This document shows positions 7,443-15,006 of a stretch of DNA of 35,158 nucleotides, in pieces. How positions within the stretch are numbered: the first letter of the stretch is position 1; each line of letters begins with the position of its first letter. The notes beneath the pieces are model-generated. The model was not told the origin of the DNA. It did not search any database and saw nothing but the letters and a program-made list of their open reading frames with translations. Source of the DNA: Candidatus Thorarchaeota archaeon (lineage in GTDB: Archaea; Asgardarchaeota; Thorarchaeia; Thorarchaeales; Thorarchaeaceae). The position numbers and the translations under genes were made by a program. The stretch lies in NCBI GenBank assembly GCA_004524595.1, contig SDOA01000032.1, forward strand, positions 1 through 35,158, written 5' to 3'.

Positions 7443-8834
7443 TCAAACAAAGGGTATATCATCTTCTAAGAAGATAGTAGCCTCGCCTTTAACTGGTTGC
7501 CTTACTTTCAATAAGAGCAATATTGCCACGACAAAAAATAGCAATACTGCAAGCATTGATGTCAAATGTGCCTGCGCAACCAAGGCTGGATTTTGTGTTG
7601 GGTTTGCTAGTAAAAGAATTGTTCCATACACAAAAGGTCCAAGAATGGCAGCAAACTTTCCAGTGAGTGCATAGAAACCATACATCTCTGATTTCTTATC
7701 TTCAGGTATAAACTGGCCGTACATGGAACGGGCTGTACTTTGTGATGATCCCATTCCGACTCCAGCAATCATTCCTACTGTCCACCAGATGAGAGCGCCC
7801 CATGCAACAAACAGGTATGCAACAAGGAGAGCAATTACCCAGATAAACAATGTAATTATCAGGGTCTTCTTGGTACCAATTTTATCTGCAATCCATCCAA
7901 AAATAAATGCTCCAGGAATCGCAGCAAGTTGAGTAACTGCAAAGAAAACAAGGGTCATAGTAGTACTGAATTGGTAAACAGCAACTCCAAAAATCGCTGC
8001 ATAATAGATGACAGTAGTTATTGCATCACTAAAGAGGAAATATGCTAAAAGGAATAATGGTAGTCCTTGATATTTACGGATATTCTTAACTGTATTCCGA
8101 ACTCTTCTATAACCTAATACTACCAAAGACTGTCCTTCTTCGCCTGCAAATCTTTTTGGCGGCCTGTTCTTTAAAGCCAAAATACTGGGTATTCCAAATA
8201 TTAGAAAGAATATTGCACTGAAGAAGAATGCATATGTATAAGGTAGATCCACTAAGATTGTAATAAGAGCAATGATGATTGTTGCCATTGCGCCAACATA
8301 ACCTGCTGCAAATCCATAGCCCCCTATTCTCCCGATATTATCCTCAGTACTTATCTCAGGAAGCCAGGCATTATAGAAAGGAAGTGCTCCTTGAAAACCA
8401 ACATTTGCAATGATGAAAATAATCCACGCCCAAACCCAAATATCAAGACCTAGAATCGGGGGAAAATTAAACGGAGATAGCTCAGGTCTGGGATCAGGAA
8501 TTTGCGATTGACGGATTCCCGGGAGAAATATCATGAATGCAGTGAAGGCAATACAGACTGAAGAATAGAACATCAAGAACTTTTTCTTGGTTCCTCCATA
8601 ATCTGCAATTGCACCAAGGACAGGTGCGGTTAGAGCAACTATCAGCATGGTGATACTACCTGCATAACCCCACATAGCATCACCAAGTGTTTCGTTCCAG
8701 ACTAGTATTCTGAAGTATAACGGGAATAGAGCAGTAACGATAAGAACAGTAAAGCTGGTATTAGCTAGATCATATAGATACCAGCCAAATCGTTCTTTTC
8801 GATCTGTTGGAATCACTTCGACTGTTTCTTCCAT
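7443..8834 (-). CDS. MFS transporter, UMF1/Atg22-like family
   Basis: A 463-residue protein with about twelve membrane helices. The N-terminus (RFGWYLYDLANTSFTVLIVTALFPLYF) is the characteristic first segment of the UMF1 family of major facilitator transporters, which also includes the vacuolar Atg22 effluxers. Other supporting segments are PVLGAIADYGGTKKKFL (the MFS A-motif region after helix 2), WLPEIS, and the matching half-site FGWIADKIGTKKTLI in the second half. Family substrates are poorly known; Atg22 exports amino acids. The start has AGGAGA nine bases upstream. It forms a single-gene unit bounded by a terminator. Confidence 0.88.
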   Translation of the reverse strand: MEETVEVIPTDRKERFGWYLYDLANTSFTVLIVTALFPLYFRILVWNETLGDAMWGYAGSITMLIVALTAPVLGAIADYGGTKKKFLMFYSSVCIAFTAFMIFLPGIRQSQIPDPRPELSPFNFPPILGLDIWVWAWIIFIIANVGFQGALPFYNAWLPEISTEDNIGRIGGYGFAAGYVGAMATIIIALITILVDLPYTYAFFFSAIFFLIFGIPSILALKNRPPKRFAGEEGQSLVVLGYRRVRNTVKNIRKYQGLPLFLLAYFLFSDAITTVIYYAAIFGVAVYQFSTTMTLVFFAVTQLAAIPGAFIFGWIADKIGTKKTLIITLFIWVIALLVAYLFVAWGALIWWTVGMIAGVGMGSSQSTARSMYGQFIPEDKKSEMYGFYALTGKFAAILGPFVYGTILLLANPTQNPALVAQAHLTSMLAVLLFFVVAILLLLKVRQPVKGEATIFLEDDIPFV

Positions 8835-9006
8835 GAATTCTCTTCTCCTATTTTAATTAGAAAAGACCTGAAACGTTGACCACACCCGGTATTTAACAAT
8901 ACGGATTGATTTTGACACATCAAAGAAATACACTTCATAGGTAAAGAATAAGAGGCATCGTATTTCTCAAGAGGTATGTCGAAATTAGACTTTGACGTGA
9001 TTTGGA

Positions 9007-9417
9007 ATGGACGAAAAAGAACTACGGGCTTTCTGTGAAGAATGGCTTGCAGCCTGGACTGGGAATAATCCTGACACATTACTGAGTTACTATGCCAAAG
9101 ATGCACTCTATTCAGATCCTGCGCATCGCGATGGGCTTCAAGGGCATGAGGCAATTCGCCGATATTTTGTTAAATTACTTGATGTATATAGAGATTGGAA
9201 ATGGACTCCAATCGAGGTCTTTCCAATCAAATCTGGAGCTATTGTCAAATGGGAATGTCATATTCCATCAGGGCTTGAAACTATACACGAAACAGGTTTA
9301 GATATCGTGGAGATCAAGGATGGTAAAATCACACGAAACGAGGTCTACTTTGACCGAACTCGTTTGGTTGCATCTATTGAGAAGAAACGACGTGACCAAA
9401 GATTAGTAAATCTATGA
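9007..9417 (+). CDS. SnoaL-like / NTF2-fold protein
   Basis: A 136-residue protein with the alpha+beta cone layout of the SnoaL-like family: an N-terminal helix (LRAFCEEWLAAWTGNN), the typical LLSYYAKDALYSDPAHRDGLQGHEAIRRYF stretch, then four strands ending in DIVEIKDGKITRNEVYFDRTRL. The family covers polyketide cyclases, limonene-epoxide hydrolase relatives and ligand-binding proteins of unknown role. No catalytic set can be assigned with confidence. The gene faces the hydrolase gene, and the two stop codons are only four bases apart. Confidence 0.8.
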   Translation: MDEKELRAFCEEWLAAWTGNNPDTLLSYYAKDALYSDPAHRDGLQGHEAIRRYFVKLLDVYRDWKWTPIEVFPIKSGAIVKWECHIPSGLETIHETGLDIVEIKDGKITRNEVYFDRTRLVASIEKKRRDQRLVNL

Positions 9418-9421
9418 CACT

Positions 9422-10156
9422 TTACAATTGTTTGAGCCATTCTTTTACAGCATTATTAAAAGCGCGTGACTGTTCCAACATGACGCTATGGCCTGCACTT
9501 TCAATAATTTTTAGTGTTGAATCTTTAATTTGGTCATGAAGATATTGTGAATATTTAATTGGCGTCATCAGATCATCTCGCCCGACTATAATCAAAGTAG
9601 GAGTGGCTATCTCTGATACCTGATCCATTATATCAAAATTATCGCAAGCACGAAAATCACGACTGATAATCTCTGGTCTACCCTTTCGCACTTCAACTTT
9701 CGAAGCTTCAATCATTTCAGGTGAAGCACCTTCATGAAACATAAAATTACCAACAGCTTGTACATAATTTTCAAAATCGTTCTCTAACATTTCGAATATT
9801 GAAGGCATCACTCTTAATTTTGCACCAGTTCCAACAAGGATTATTCCCCTAATCTTTTTTGAATTTTGAAGTGCATATAGTTGAGTCAACATGCCGCCCA
9901 TTGAATGCCCTGCAAGAATAGGATTACTGTAATCGTTGACTATCTGGTCAATATCCTCTAAGTATGAATTAGTAACATCATATCCCTTTCGATCTGGAGA
10001 CTTCCCATGCCCATTCAACTCAATTGCTATAACATGAAATTCATCAGTGAGCCCTCGAAGCTGCATTATCCAAGTTGCAGCCGAACCTCCAGCGCCATGA
10101 ATAAAAATAATAGGTAAAGCTGTTTTGTCCCCTGATTTTTCAACATGAACTTTCAT
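9422..10156 (-). CDS. Alpha/beta hydrolase
   Basis: A 244-residue alpha/beta-hydrolase-fold enzyme. The oxyanion-hole HGAGGSAATW (20-29), nucleophile elbow GHSMGG with Ser85, acid at Asp194 (VGRDD), and His223 (SAGHS) give a full catalytic triad. A helical cap sits between about residues 110 and 180. Length and motifs fit esterases, lactonases or C-C hydrolases of the RutD/PcaD type; the substrate is not predictable. It is monocistronic and convergent with the SnoaL-like gene. Confidence 0.88.
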   Translation of the reverse strand: MKVHVEKSGDKTALPIIFIHGAGGSAATWIMQLRGLTDEFHVIAIELNGHGKSPDRKGYDVTNSYLEDIDQIVNDYSNPILAGHSMGGMLTQLYALQNSKKIRGIILVGTGAKLRVMPSIFEMLENDFENYVQAVGNFMFHEGASPEMIEASKVEVRKGRPEIISRDFRACDNFDIMDQVSEIATPTLIIVGRDDLMTPIKYSQYLHDQIKDSTLKIIESAGHSVMLEQSRAFNNAVKEWLKQL

Positions 10157-10248
10157 AAGATAAAATGAATTTATGTGACTTAAAGAAATTACTCATTATT
10201 TATTCTTTAATATACAGAGGCTAACTTTAAAACATATTACTCAGGTGA

Positions 10249-10698
10249 ATGAGAATCTTGATGAACATCCATAATCGAAATGCATTCCTTCTCTGCTTCA
10301 TTGGAGGATTGCTTATGATCGTTTCCGGGACAAGTGGCGCAATTACCGTCTTAGATGAACTTACAGAAGCATTATCCGCAGCTTTTGGTTTGTCCTTTGT
10401 CTACACTTTCGAATCAGTGATGGGAATCCTTTCAATAGTCACGATTTTCGCAGGTATTGTTACAATCCTTGGAGGGATAGTAATTACTACAACAAGAGTG
10501 TGGTTTGGAAGAGTATTACTGATCTCCGGAATTACTGCAGGAGTCATTGGATTGCTCATGTCGTTAGTCCAGGTCGTGATGACAGGAACACTTGCAATGG
10601 GAATGATATTACAACTTCAACAATCGATTGGCTGGATTGGAGCTACGATTGCCTTTATTGCGAGAATTATTGCAGAACAAAAACCAATAACTCAATAG
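10249..10698 (+). CDS. Small four-helix membrane protein
   Basis: A 149-residue protein of unknown function with four predicted membrane helices (about 13-32, 48-78, 85-110 and 120-142). Almost no polar loops are present. No family was recognised. The TATA-like CTTTAAAAC around 10222-10230 would put the transcript start at or next to the ATG, suggesting a leaderless mRNA. An in-frame ATG at codon 5 is an alternative start. Confidence 0.65.
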   Translation: MRILMNIHNRNAFLLCFIGGLLMIVSGTSGAITVLDELTEALSAAFGLSFVYTFESVMGILSIVTIFAGIVTILGGIVITTTRVWFGRVLLISGITAGVIGLLMSLVQVVMTGTLAMGMILQLQQSIGWIGATIAFIARIIAEQKPITQ

Positions 10699-10717
10699 TT
10701 CATTAGAAGATTCTGAA

Positions 10718-11110
10718 TCATATATCAAAAATAGATACAGATGTTTCTAGGTTTTTTGCAGCCTGAATACACTCTCTAAGAATTCCTTCTTTATCAACAT
10801 CCATTGGAGCAAACACCGAAACAAACCATACACCCTTTCCTGTGCCACAGATAAGGCTAACAGTACCTTCTGGGTTAATTGCTACCAGACCTTGGTTTGT
10901 TGCTAATGCTGTGACGAATGAGAGACTCTTTAGCATAAATTTCTGATATTGACCATTCCAAGCCTGTATTATTGTATTAATTTCGGATTCGATTTCCATG
11001 TTGTGACTAGCATATGCAACTTTTCCTTCATATGTAAAAATACTGAAACCGATAATCTCAGAATAATTACTCATTGCAATATCGATTGTTCGTTTGACCC
11101 GCATCACCAT
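10718..11110 (-). CDS. Possible roadblock/LC7- or profilin-like small protein
   Basis: A 130-residue soluble protein. The order helix, strand (IGFSIFTYEGKVAYASH), long helix (EINTIIQAWNGQYQKFM), strands (LSFVTALATNQGLVAINPEGTVSLICGTGKG, VWFVSVFAP) and C-terminal helix (GILRECIQAAKNL) resembles the roadblock/longin-type fold that accompanies small GTPases in Asgard archaea and MglA/MglB systems. No single motif proves it, so this is a fold guess. In-frame ATGs at 11110 and 11104 are both possible starts. It faces the small membrane-protein gene. Confidence 0.5.
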   Translation of the reverse strand: MVMRVKRTIDIAMSNYSEIIGFSIFTYEGKVAYASHNMEIESEINTIIQAWNGQYQKFMLKSLSFVTALATNQGLVAINPEGTVSLICGTGKGVWFVSVFAPMDVDKEGILRECIQAAKNLETSVSIFDI

Positions 11111-11265
11111 AGTATAATCAGCGAATCAGGTATTGAGATTGATTTAGATTTTGTGCCGTATCTGATTGTTTTGGGTATTGAAATTATATCTGTCATAGCG
11201 ATAATAGTAAATGTGAAGAAATTCAGGTAATAATATTATTTACATGATAGAGAAAGTTGATATGA

Positions 11266-11280
11266 TTTTAAAGTATATTT
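11266..11280 (+). promoter_or_regulatory. TATA element for a small leaderless gene
   Basis: TTTTAAAGTATATTT is centred about 25 bases before the ATG at 11295, the spacing expected if transcription begins at the start codon itself. Confidence 0.4.
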
Positions 11281-11294
11281 GATATTGAAAAAGG

Positions 11295-11462
11295 ATGACC
11301 ACTAGAAATCGAAAAGAAAGAAAGTGGAAGAGTTCTAGACCTCCAGTAGGTATTATGCAACAACATCCAGTCATGTTAATTCGTTGGATGACAAGAATGA
11401 ATAATATTGATAGAAAGAGGAAACGAACCGATAGATTACTCAGAAAAAGCCATTATCATTAG
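11295..11462 (+). CDS. Small basic protein, 55 residues
   Basis: An open frame from ATG to TAG encoding a very basic peptide: KERKWKSS near the N-terminus, a middle PPVGIMQQHPVMLIRWMTRM, and RKRKRTDRLLRKSHYH at the end. It lies in a gap between two minus-strand genes. A well-spaced TATA element supports transcription from the ATG, and AAAGGA directly before the ATG is too close to be a ribosome site. The charge suggests a nucleic-acid or ribosome contact, but no family was recognised and it could be chance. Confidence 0.4.
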   Translation: MTTRNRKERKWKSSRPPVGIMQQHPVMLIRWMTRMNNIDRKRKRTDRLLRKSHYH

Positions 11463-11470
11463 AAGCTTCT

Positions 11471-12073
11471 TCAATCATAAACAGAAGAGGCAATAGTCAT
11501 TGCTTTTGCTAGTAAGAAAGTTCTATGATGAAGCTCATCATTGCTGACATTGGCAACAAATCGATTATCCTTCACACCAAATCCATGTCGAAGTGCTATG
11601 TCTCTTAGATGATTATTCTTGAATTTTGATGAAACAAGTCTGTAGATGAACCATTCTCCACTTGGTTTATCTTGGATCTTACAACTTAAGTCAAATTGAA
11701 GTCCATTTTCAAGAGTAACTTTGAACCTTTTGCCAATACTATGCTTAATTGTGACTGTATTACCAAGTATTCCTTGAAGAATTGAATATGTATATGTTGA
11801 GGCGGGTCCTGGTAGAAATGCCCATGACCAGAAGCGGTAGATCAGGAGAATCATAAGAGCTGAAATATAAAACCCAATTGAATTCAGTGAAATTACTACC
11901 GCAATACCTTGAGTCCAGCCAGAAGGTATTCCGCCAGTCGGAACAGGTCCAAGGTATACAGGATTAAAGAAGAACGAAAAGGCAAAGAAAAAGACAAAAA
12001 TTAAGGCAGACATGGCTATTTTTAGGCGGTCTTTATAAAGAGCCCTAGCCTCCTTAAGTAGGTCATTCTCCAC
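11471..12073 (-). CDS. Two-helix membrane protein with C-terminal soluble domain
   Basis: A 200-residue protein of unknown function. Two membrane helices (about 19-37 and 55-82, separated by a Pro/Gly-rich loop) are followed by a beta-rich soluble region (ITIKHSIGKRFKVTLENGLQFDLSCKIQD onward) and a helical end. The start is GTG, preceded by GGAGG nine bases upstream. The gene overlaps the 3' end of the wHTH gene by 11 bases, so the two are one operon. The pairing of a wHTH protein with a membrane protein suggests a membrane sensor and its regulator, but this is inference. Confidence 0.7.
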   Translation of the reverse strand: MENDLLKEARALYKDRLKIAMSALIFVFFFAFSFFFNPVYLGPVPTGGIPSGWTQGIAVVISLNSIGFYISALMILLIYRFWSWAFLPGPASTYTYSILQGILGNTVTIKHSIGKRFKVTLENGLQFDLSCKIQDKPSGEWFIYRLVSSKFKNNHLRDIALRHGFGVKDNRFVANVSNDELHHRTFLLAKAMTIASSVYD

Positions 12074-12428
12074 TACTGTCTTCCTCCAGTGCTTTTAGGT
12101 ACATTTTTCGTGCAGCTTCACCATTTGTCCTACAGAGCGCCACAAGGACAGATAGAAGTGGATGTTCATTGTTTATTCGAATAGCGTAAAGTTTTGGTGT
12201 GAGCTGATCTATCTGTATCATTTCATTTTCCATGAGATGAGAAATCACGCCCCTGTAAAGACTTCTCGATTTTCCGCTGTATCCGATTAATCTACTGAGT
12301 TGAACGCCGCTTACACTCCTTGGATAAATATGAGCCAACGCAAGGAGTATAGCTCTCCTAGTATCATTCAATGATGACATCAGTTGGATCAATTCATACG
12401 ATAGTGTTTGCTCGGTGTCATTCTCCAC
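12063..12428 (-). CDS. Winged-helix transcriptional regulator
   Basis: A 121-residue protein with a winged-helix DNA-binding domain: helix SSLNDTRRAILLALAHI, helix GVQLSRLIGYS, recognition helix SRSLYRGVISHLMENEMI and a wing (QIDQLTPKLYAIRI). It resembles ArsR/PadR-like archaeal regulators, without metal-site residues. The start codon is GTG. Its first twelve coding bases (GTGGAGAATGAC) are identical to those of the overlapping downstream membrane-protein gene. It is divergent from the operon at 12660, with a palindrome between them that it could bind. Confidence 0.75.
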   Translation of the reverse strand: MENDTEQTLSYELIQLMSSLNDTRRAILLALAHIYPRSVSGVQLSRLIGYSGKSRSLYRGVISHLMENEMIQIDQLTPKLYAIRINNEHPLLSVLVALCRTNGEAARKMYLKALEEDSSGE

Positions 12429-12512
12429 TTTATTGTCAACCCACTATTACTTGCTTGTGTTTTTTTTTACACATACTGTAATATATCCTATTGATTGGAA
12501 CCGTAGATATTG

Positions 12513-12534
12513 CAGGATAATTTGAATCATCCTG
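12513..12534. promoter_or_regulatory. 22-base palindrome in the divergent intergenic region
   Basis: CAGGAT and ATCCTG arms (12513-12518, 12529-12534) continue inward with ATT/AAT after one mismatch, giving a near-complete 22-base dyad. It lies between the wHTH gene and the membrane/secreted operon, which makes it a plausible operator for the neighbouring wHTH regulator. Confidence 0.45.
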
Positions 12535-12646
12535 AAGTATATCTCTTTTCCTGAAAGAGCCACGACCCTATCATGTCAGACATAAACATAGGCTAAAGTG
12601 TTAATAGCACTAAAGTACTCAAAATATTCTGAACATATATTCCTTA

Positions 12647-12652
12647 GGAGGT
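12647..12652 (+). promoter_or_regulatory. Strong ribosome-binding site pointing to an ATT start
   Basis: GGAGGT sits directly after an in-frame TAG stop and is followed seven bases later by ATT (12660). The next gene in the same operon shows the same layout (GGAGG, nine bases, ATG at 13237). No ATG, GTG or TTG lies in frame near this site; the first in-frame ATG is 12705, over 50 bases away. Confidence 0.6.
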
Positions 12653-12659
12653 ATATACA

Positions 12660-13235
12660 ATTTCATCATTCTCGAGCAAATATTTTGGTTGGCTCATCGC
12701 ACTTATGATTGTCCTCCTTGGCGGCTGGTTCCTGTTACCACAAGGTTACAATGATGCAATAGCTATTCTTGCGCCTTCATTGGGTAACTATGTGAGACCA
12801 ACGCTCATCATGGTAAATCTCATTCTCGTTAACCCGATGAATAGTTTCTTGATGGTCGCGGTTTGGGCTGGAGCTGGCTTTGTTGGAGGTATGATGGCGG
12901 GAACCAAAAAGGGAGCCTTTGTGGTTGGACTCATGGTCTGGCTCTCCTGTCTTGGAATCATTGCACTATGTGTCTTTCTACTGTTCCAATCAGGGCTCTC
13001 TCTTGGCACTCTAATAATTCCACCAGGCACTTCAATAGTTGATCTGCTCTCAATTCCACTCATTCAAAACCTGATTGACCAGATCTTACCTTTAATTGCA
13101 GGTATTGGAGGCGGTGGTGGTTTTGATATAATGGCTTTACTTACTCCCTTGATCATCTGGTTCCTTACGCCAGTGATAGTTGTCATTATCGCGGCAATGT
13201 TGGGAGCTGTAGTAAGACCAAAGGAGGATATCTAA
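12660..13235 (+). CDS. Four-helix membrane protein, probable ATT start
   Basis: A 191-residue membrane protein if begun at ATT 12660 (177 codons including the stop if begun at ATG 12705). The longer form completes the first membrane helix (KYFGWLIALMIVLLGGWFLL), which the ATG form would cut, and places the start correctly behind GGAGGT. About four membrane segments follow, with the loops NPMNSF, GTKKGA and a Gly-rich GIGGGGGFD. No family was recognised. One base separates its stop from the next ATG, so it is co-expressed with the secreted protein. If 12705 were used, TATA-like ATATAT near 12635 would suit a start site around 12662. Confidence 0.7.
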   Translation: MSSFSSKYFGWLIALMIVLLGGWFLLPQGYNDAIAILAPSLGNYVRPTLIMVNLILVNPMNSFLMVAVWAGAGFVGGMMAGTKKGAFVVGLMVWLSCLGIIALCVFLLFQSGLSLGTLIIPPGTSIVDLLSIPLIQNLIDQILPLIAGIGGGGGFDIMALLTPLIIWFLTPVIVVIIAAMLGAVVRPKEDI

Positions 13236-13236
13236 G

Positions 13237-14892
13237 ATGAGACTAAACTATATGCACGCAATAATAATAGTAGCAATGGCAGTTCTGATTTCTACTCCAG
13301 TAATTGCTGCTGCTAACGCAGGAGGAACTGTTGTAGCACAAGAAATTGGAGAGGAGTTCTTCTTCAATCTAATAGAAAATGGTGCAGAAATCGTCTTTAC
13401 TGCAATTAATCCTGAAGGCGAACCTTCTGTCATTTACGCTCAATTGGGAGTTCCGTCTGAAGCTCTAAGCCTTGAAGATGATATGTATCAAGGCTGTATG
13501 GCCATGGCATTAGTAGCAACGCAAGGTGAACTTTTTGATTATATCTTAGACTTTGTTGGCGGAACCTTGTTTGGTTCCGAAAGTGAAGGTGGAGAATTCT
13601 ATGCTGCTCAAGAGGGAGGAGAAGATTTCAATTTCGACTCAATTCTTGAAATGCTAGGTACTGATTTCAATCTTCTCATCAATGTCTTTGTTGACTTAAC
13701 AGATACTGAAGCCCATGCTAATATGGCAGAGATAAGAACTCACTTACATACTGAGTTTGACTTTTCATTCTCAGAACTTCTAGATCTGAGAATAGATCAA
13801 AGTTTCTTCCCACCAGAGATGGAAATTGAGCTACCATTTGAGAGCATTAATCTATTCATCTATCAGGTCATTAATGAGTTCGAGGATGCTGTAAACAGTG
13901 TACTTGACGTTATGGACCAGACTGGTTTTCTAGCCTCTATTAACAGAGATGTGTTTACCACAGCCCGTGCATCAGGAGCTGGCCTTTTAGCTATTCCTGA
14001 CATGGGAGATTTGATGGAACTTATTAACAGTTTTAGTGGTGAAAGTAATGAATCATTCAGTCCTACATCATTCATTATCTCTCAGATGCCAGAGATAGAA
14101 GGACCACTTGCCATTGCAGGAGCTGGATACATTGGAGACCAGATATTATCGACAACATCTGATGAGATAAAAATCTTTGAAGATCTTCTTGGAAAAGCAG
14201 CATCAAGTAACGTAAATGGATTACCATCAGGTCAATCAATCATTGCATGTATGCTTCCTGAAGGTGTTAATGTCACGTCCTATAGTCCAGAGGATGAAGC
14301 TCTTAATAGAACTTTTTATGATCAAACAGGAGGAATCATATTCTGGAATGCATCGTACTATAGCAATCAGCCTGACTATACTGTAAGCTTTGATCCCGGC
14401 GCATTTCCACCTCTGATCACAATTAGTCGAAGTTTTAGTCCTGTTACCTTGACACCTGGAGGAGAAGTTACAGTGACAGTTACTGTAATTAATGAGGGAA
14501 CAGAACCCATATACAATCTTACTCTACAAGATAGTGGAATTAATGAGTTGTATCCGGCTCTGGCAATAACAGGAACACAGAGCACGACCTCTGTAAATCT
14601 TGAGGCGGGACTGAGTCTGACTCTAACCTATTCGGTCACGTTTACTAATGAAGGCGGTTACTTGTTCCCACAAGCAGTTTTATCATACAACTATGAGAAT
14701 AGAACATATTCAAAGACAACACACATTGATGGCTACTATGTAACTGCAGACCCATTAGGACTTTTGATGCAAATGATAACTGACGGTATGCCTTACACTG
14801 GTATAGCCATCGGAGTCGTTGGGCTTGGTGCAATAATCAATATTGCATTAATGGCTAGAGGCCGCGGTGGCGGAGGATCCTATCAAGTCTAG
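13237..14892 (+). CDS. Secreted, membrane-anchored protein with CARDB/DUF11-like domain
   Basis: A 551-residue surface protein. Residues 1-26 form a signal peptide ending ATPVIAAANA-like (STPVIAAANAGG). The large middle part (30-400) is acidic, rich in Phe, Glu and Gly, and not recognised. Residues 395-490 form an immunoglobulin-like beta domain of the CARDB/DUF11 type (TLTPGGEVTVTVTVINEG, then LEAGLSLTLTYSVTF). A final helix (about 519-540) and a Gly/Arg tail anchor the C-terminus in the membrane. GGAGG nine bases before the ATG supports the start. It is translated directly after the four-helix protein, so the two probably form an envelope complex. The two-anchor layout is common for archaeal S-layer-associated proteins. 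Confidence 0.8.
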   Translation: MRLNYMHAIIIVAMAVLISTPVIAAANAGGTVVAQEIGEEFFFNLIENGAEIVFTAINPEGEPSVIYAQLGVPSEALSLEDDMYQGCMAMALVATQGELFDYILDFVGGTLFGSESEGGEFYAAQEGGEDFNFDSILEMLGTDFNLLINVFVDLTDTEAHANMAEIRTHLHTEFDFSFSELLDLRIDQSFFPPEMEIELPFESINLFIYQVINEFEDAVNSVLDVMDQTGFLASINRDVFTTARASGAGLLAIPDMGDLMELINSFSGESNESFSPTSFIISQMPEIEGPLAIAGAGYIGDQILSTTSDEIKIFEDLLGKAASSNVNGLPSGQSIIACMLPEGVNVTSYSPEDEALNRTFYDQTGGIIFWNASYYSNQPDYTVSFDPGAFPPLITISRSFSPVTLTPGGEVTVTVTVINEGTEPIYNLTLQDSGINELYPALAITGTQSTTSVNLEAGLSLTLTYSVTFTNEGGYLFPQAVLSYNYENRTYSKTTHIDGYYVTADPLGLLMQMITDGMPYTGIAIGVVGLGAIINIALMARGRGGGGSYQV

Positions 14893-14903
14893 ATTAGTAA
14901 TGA

Positions 14904-14953
14904 GATAATCCCTTGAATTATTATCTTGGGATTATCCTTCTCTTTCTTTTCTT
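14904..14953 (+). terminator. Hairpin plus pyrimidine tract after the secreted-protein gene
   Basis: GATAATCCC (14904-14912) and GGGATTATC (14928-14936) form a perfect 9-bp stem, followed at once by a T-rich run (CTTCTCTTTCTTTTCTT). It lies 12 bases after the stop codon and should end the operon. Confidence 0.7.
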
Positions 14954-15006
14954 AATTGCACTGATATTACCACATCTTTATTTTGAATAACCTATAAGGA
15001 GAAACT

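Noticed and set aside
8813..9154. 113-codon minus-strand frame beneath the SnoaL-like gene
   Set aside because: It is antisense to a clear family protein, lacks any domain, and overlaps the promoter of the MFS gene.
11153..11230. A 25-codon frame from GTG with one hydrophobic helix and a basic end
   Set aside because: It looks like a tiny membrane protein, but has no ribosome site, and the frame begins as a shadow of the roadblock-like gene.
12462..12479. T9 run flanked by TGTGT/ACACA
   Set aside because: It could be a weak hairpin or A-tract for the wHTH promoter, but a homopolymer of this length is common in AT-rich DNA and nothing else supports it.
12788..13063. 91-codon minus-strand frame opposite the four-helix membrane protein
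   Set aside because: It has the composition of an antisense shadow of hydrophobic codons and no domain or ribosome site.
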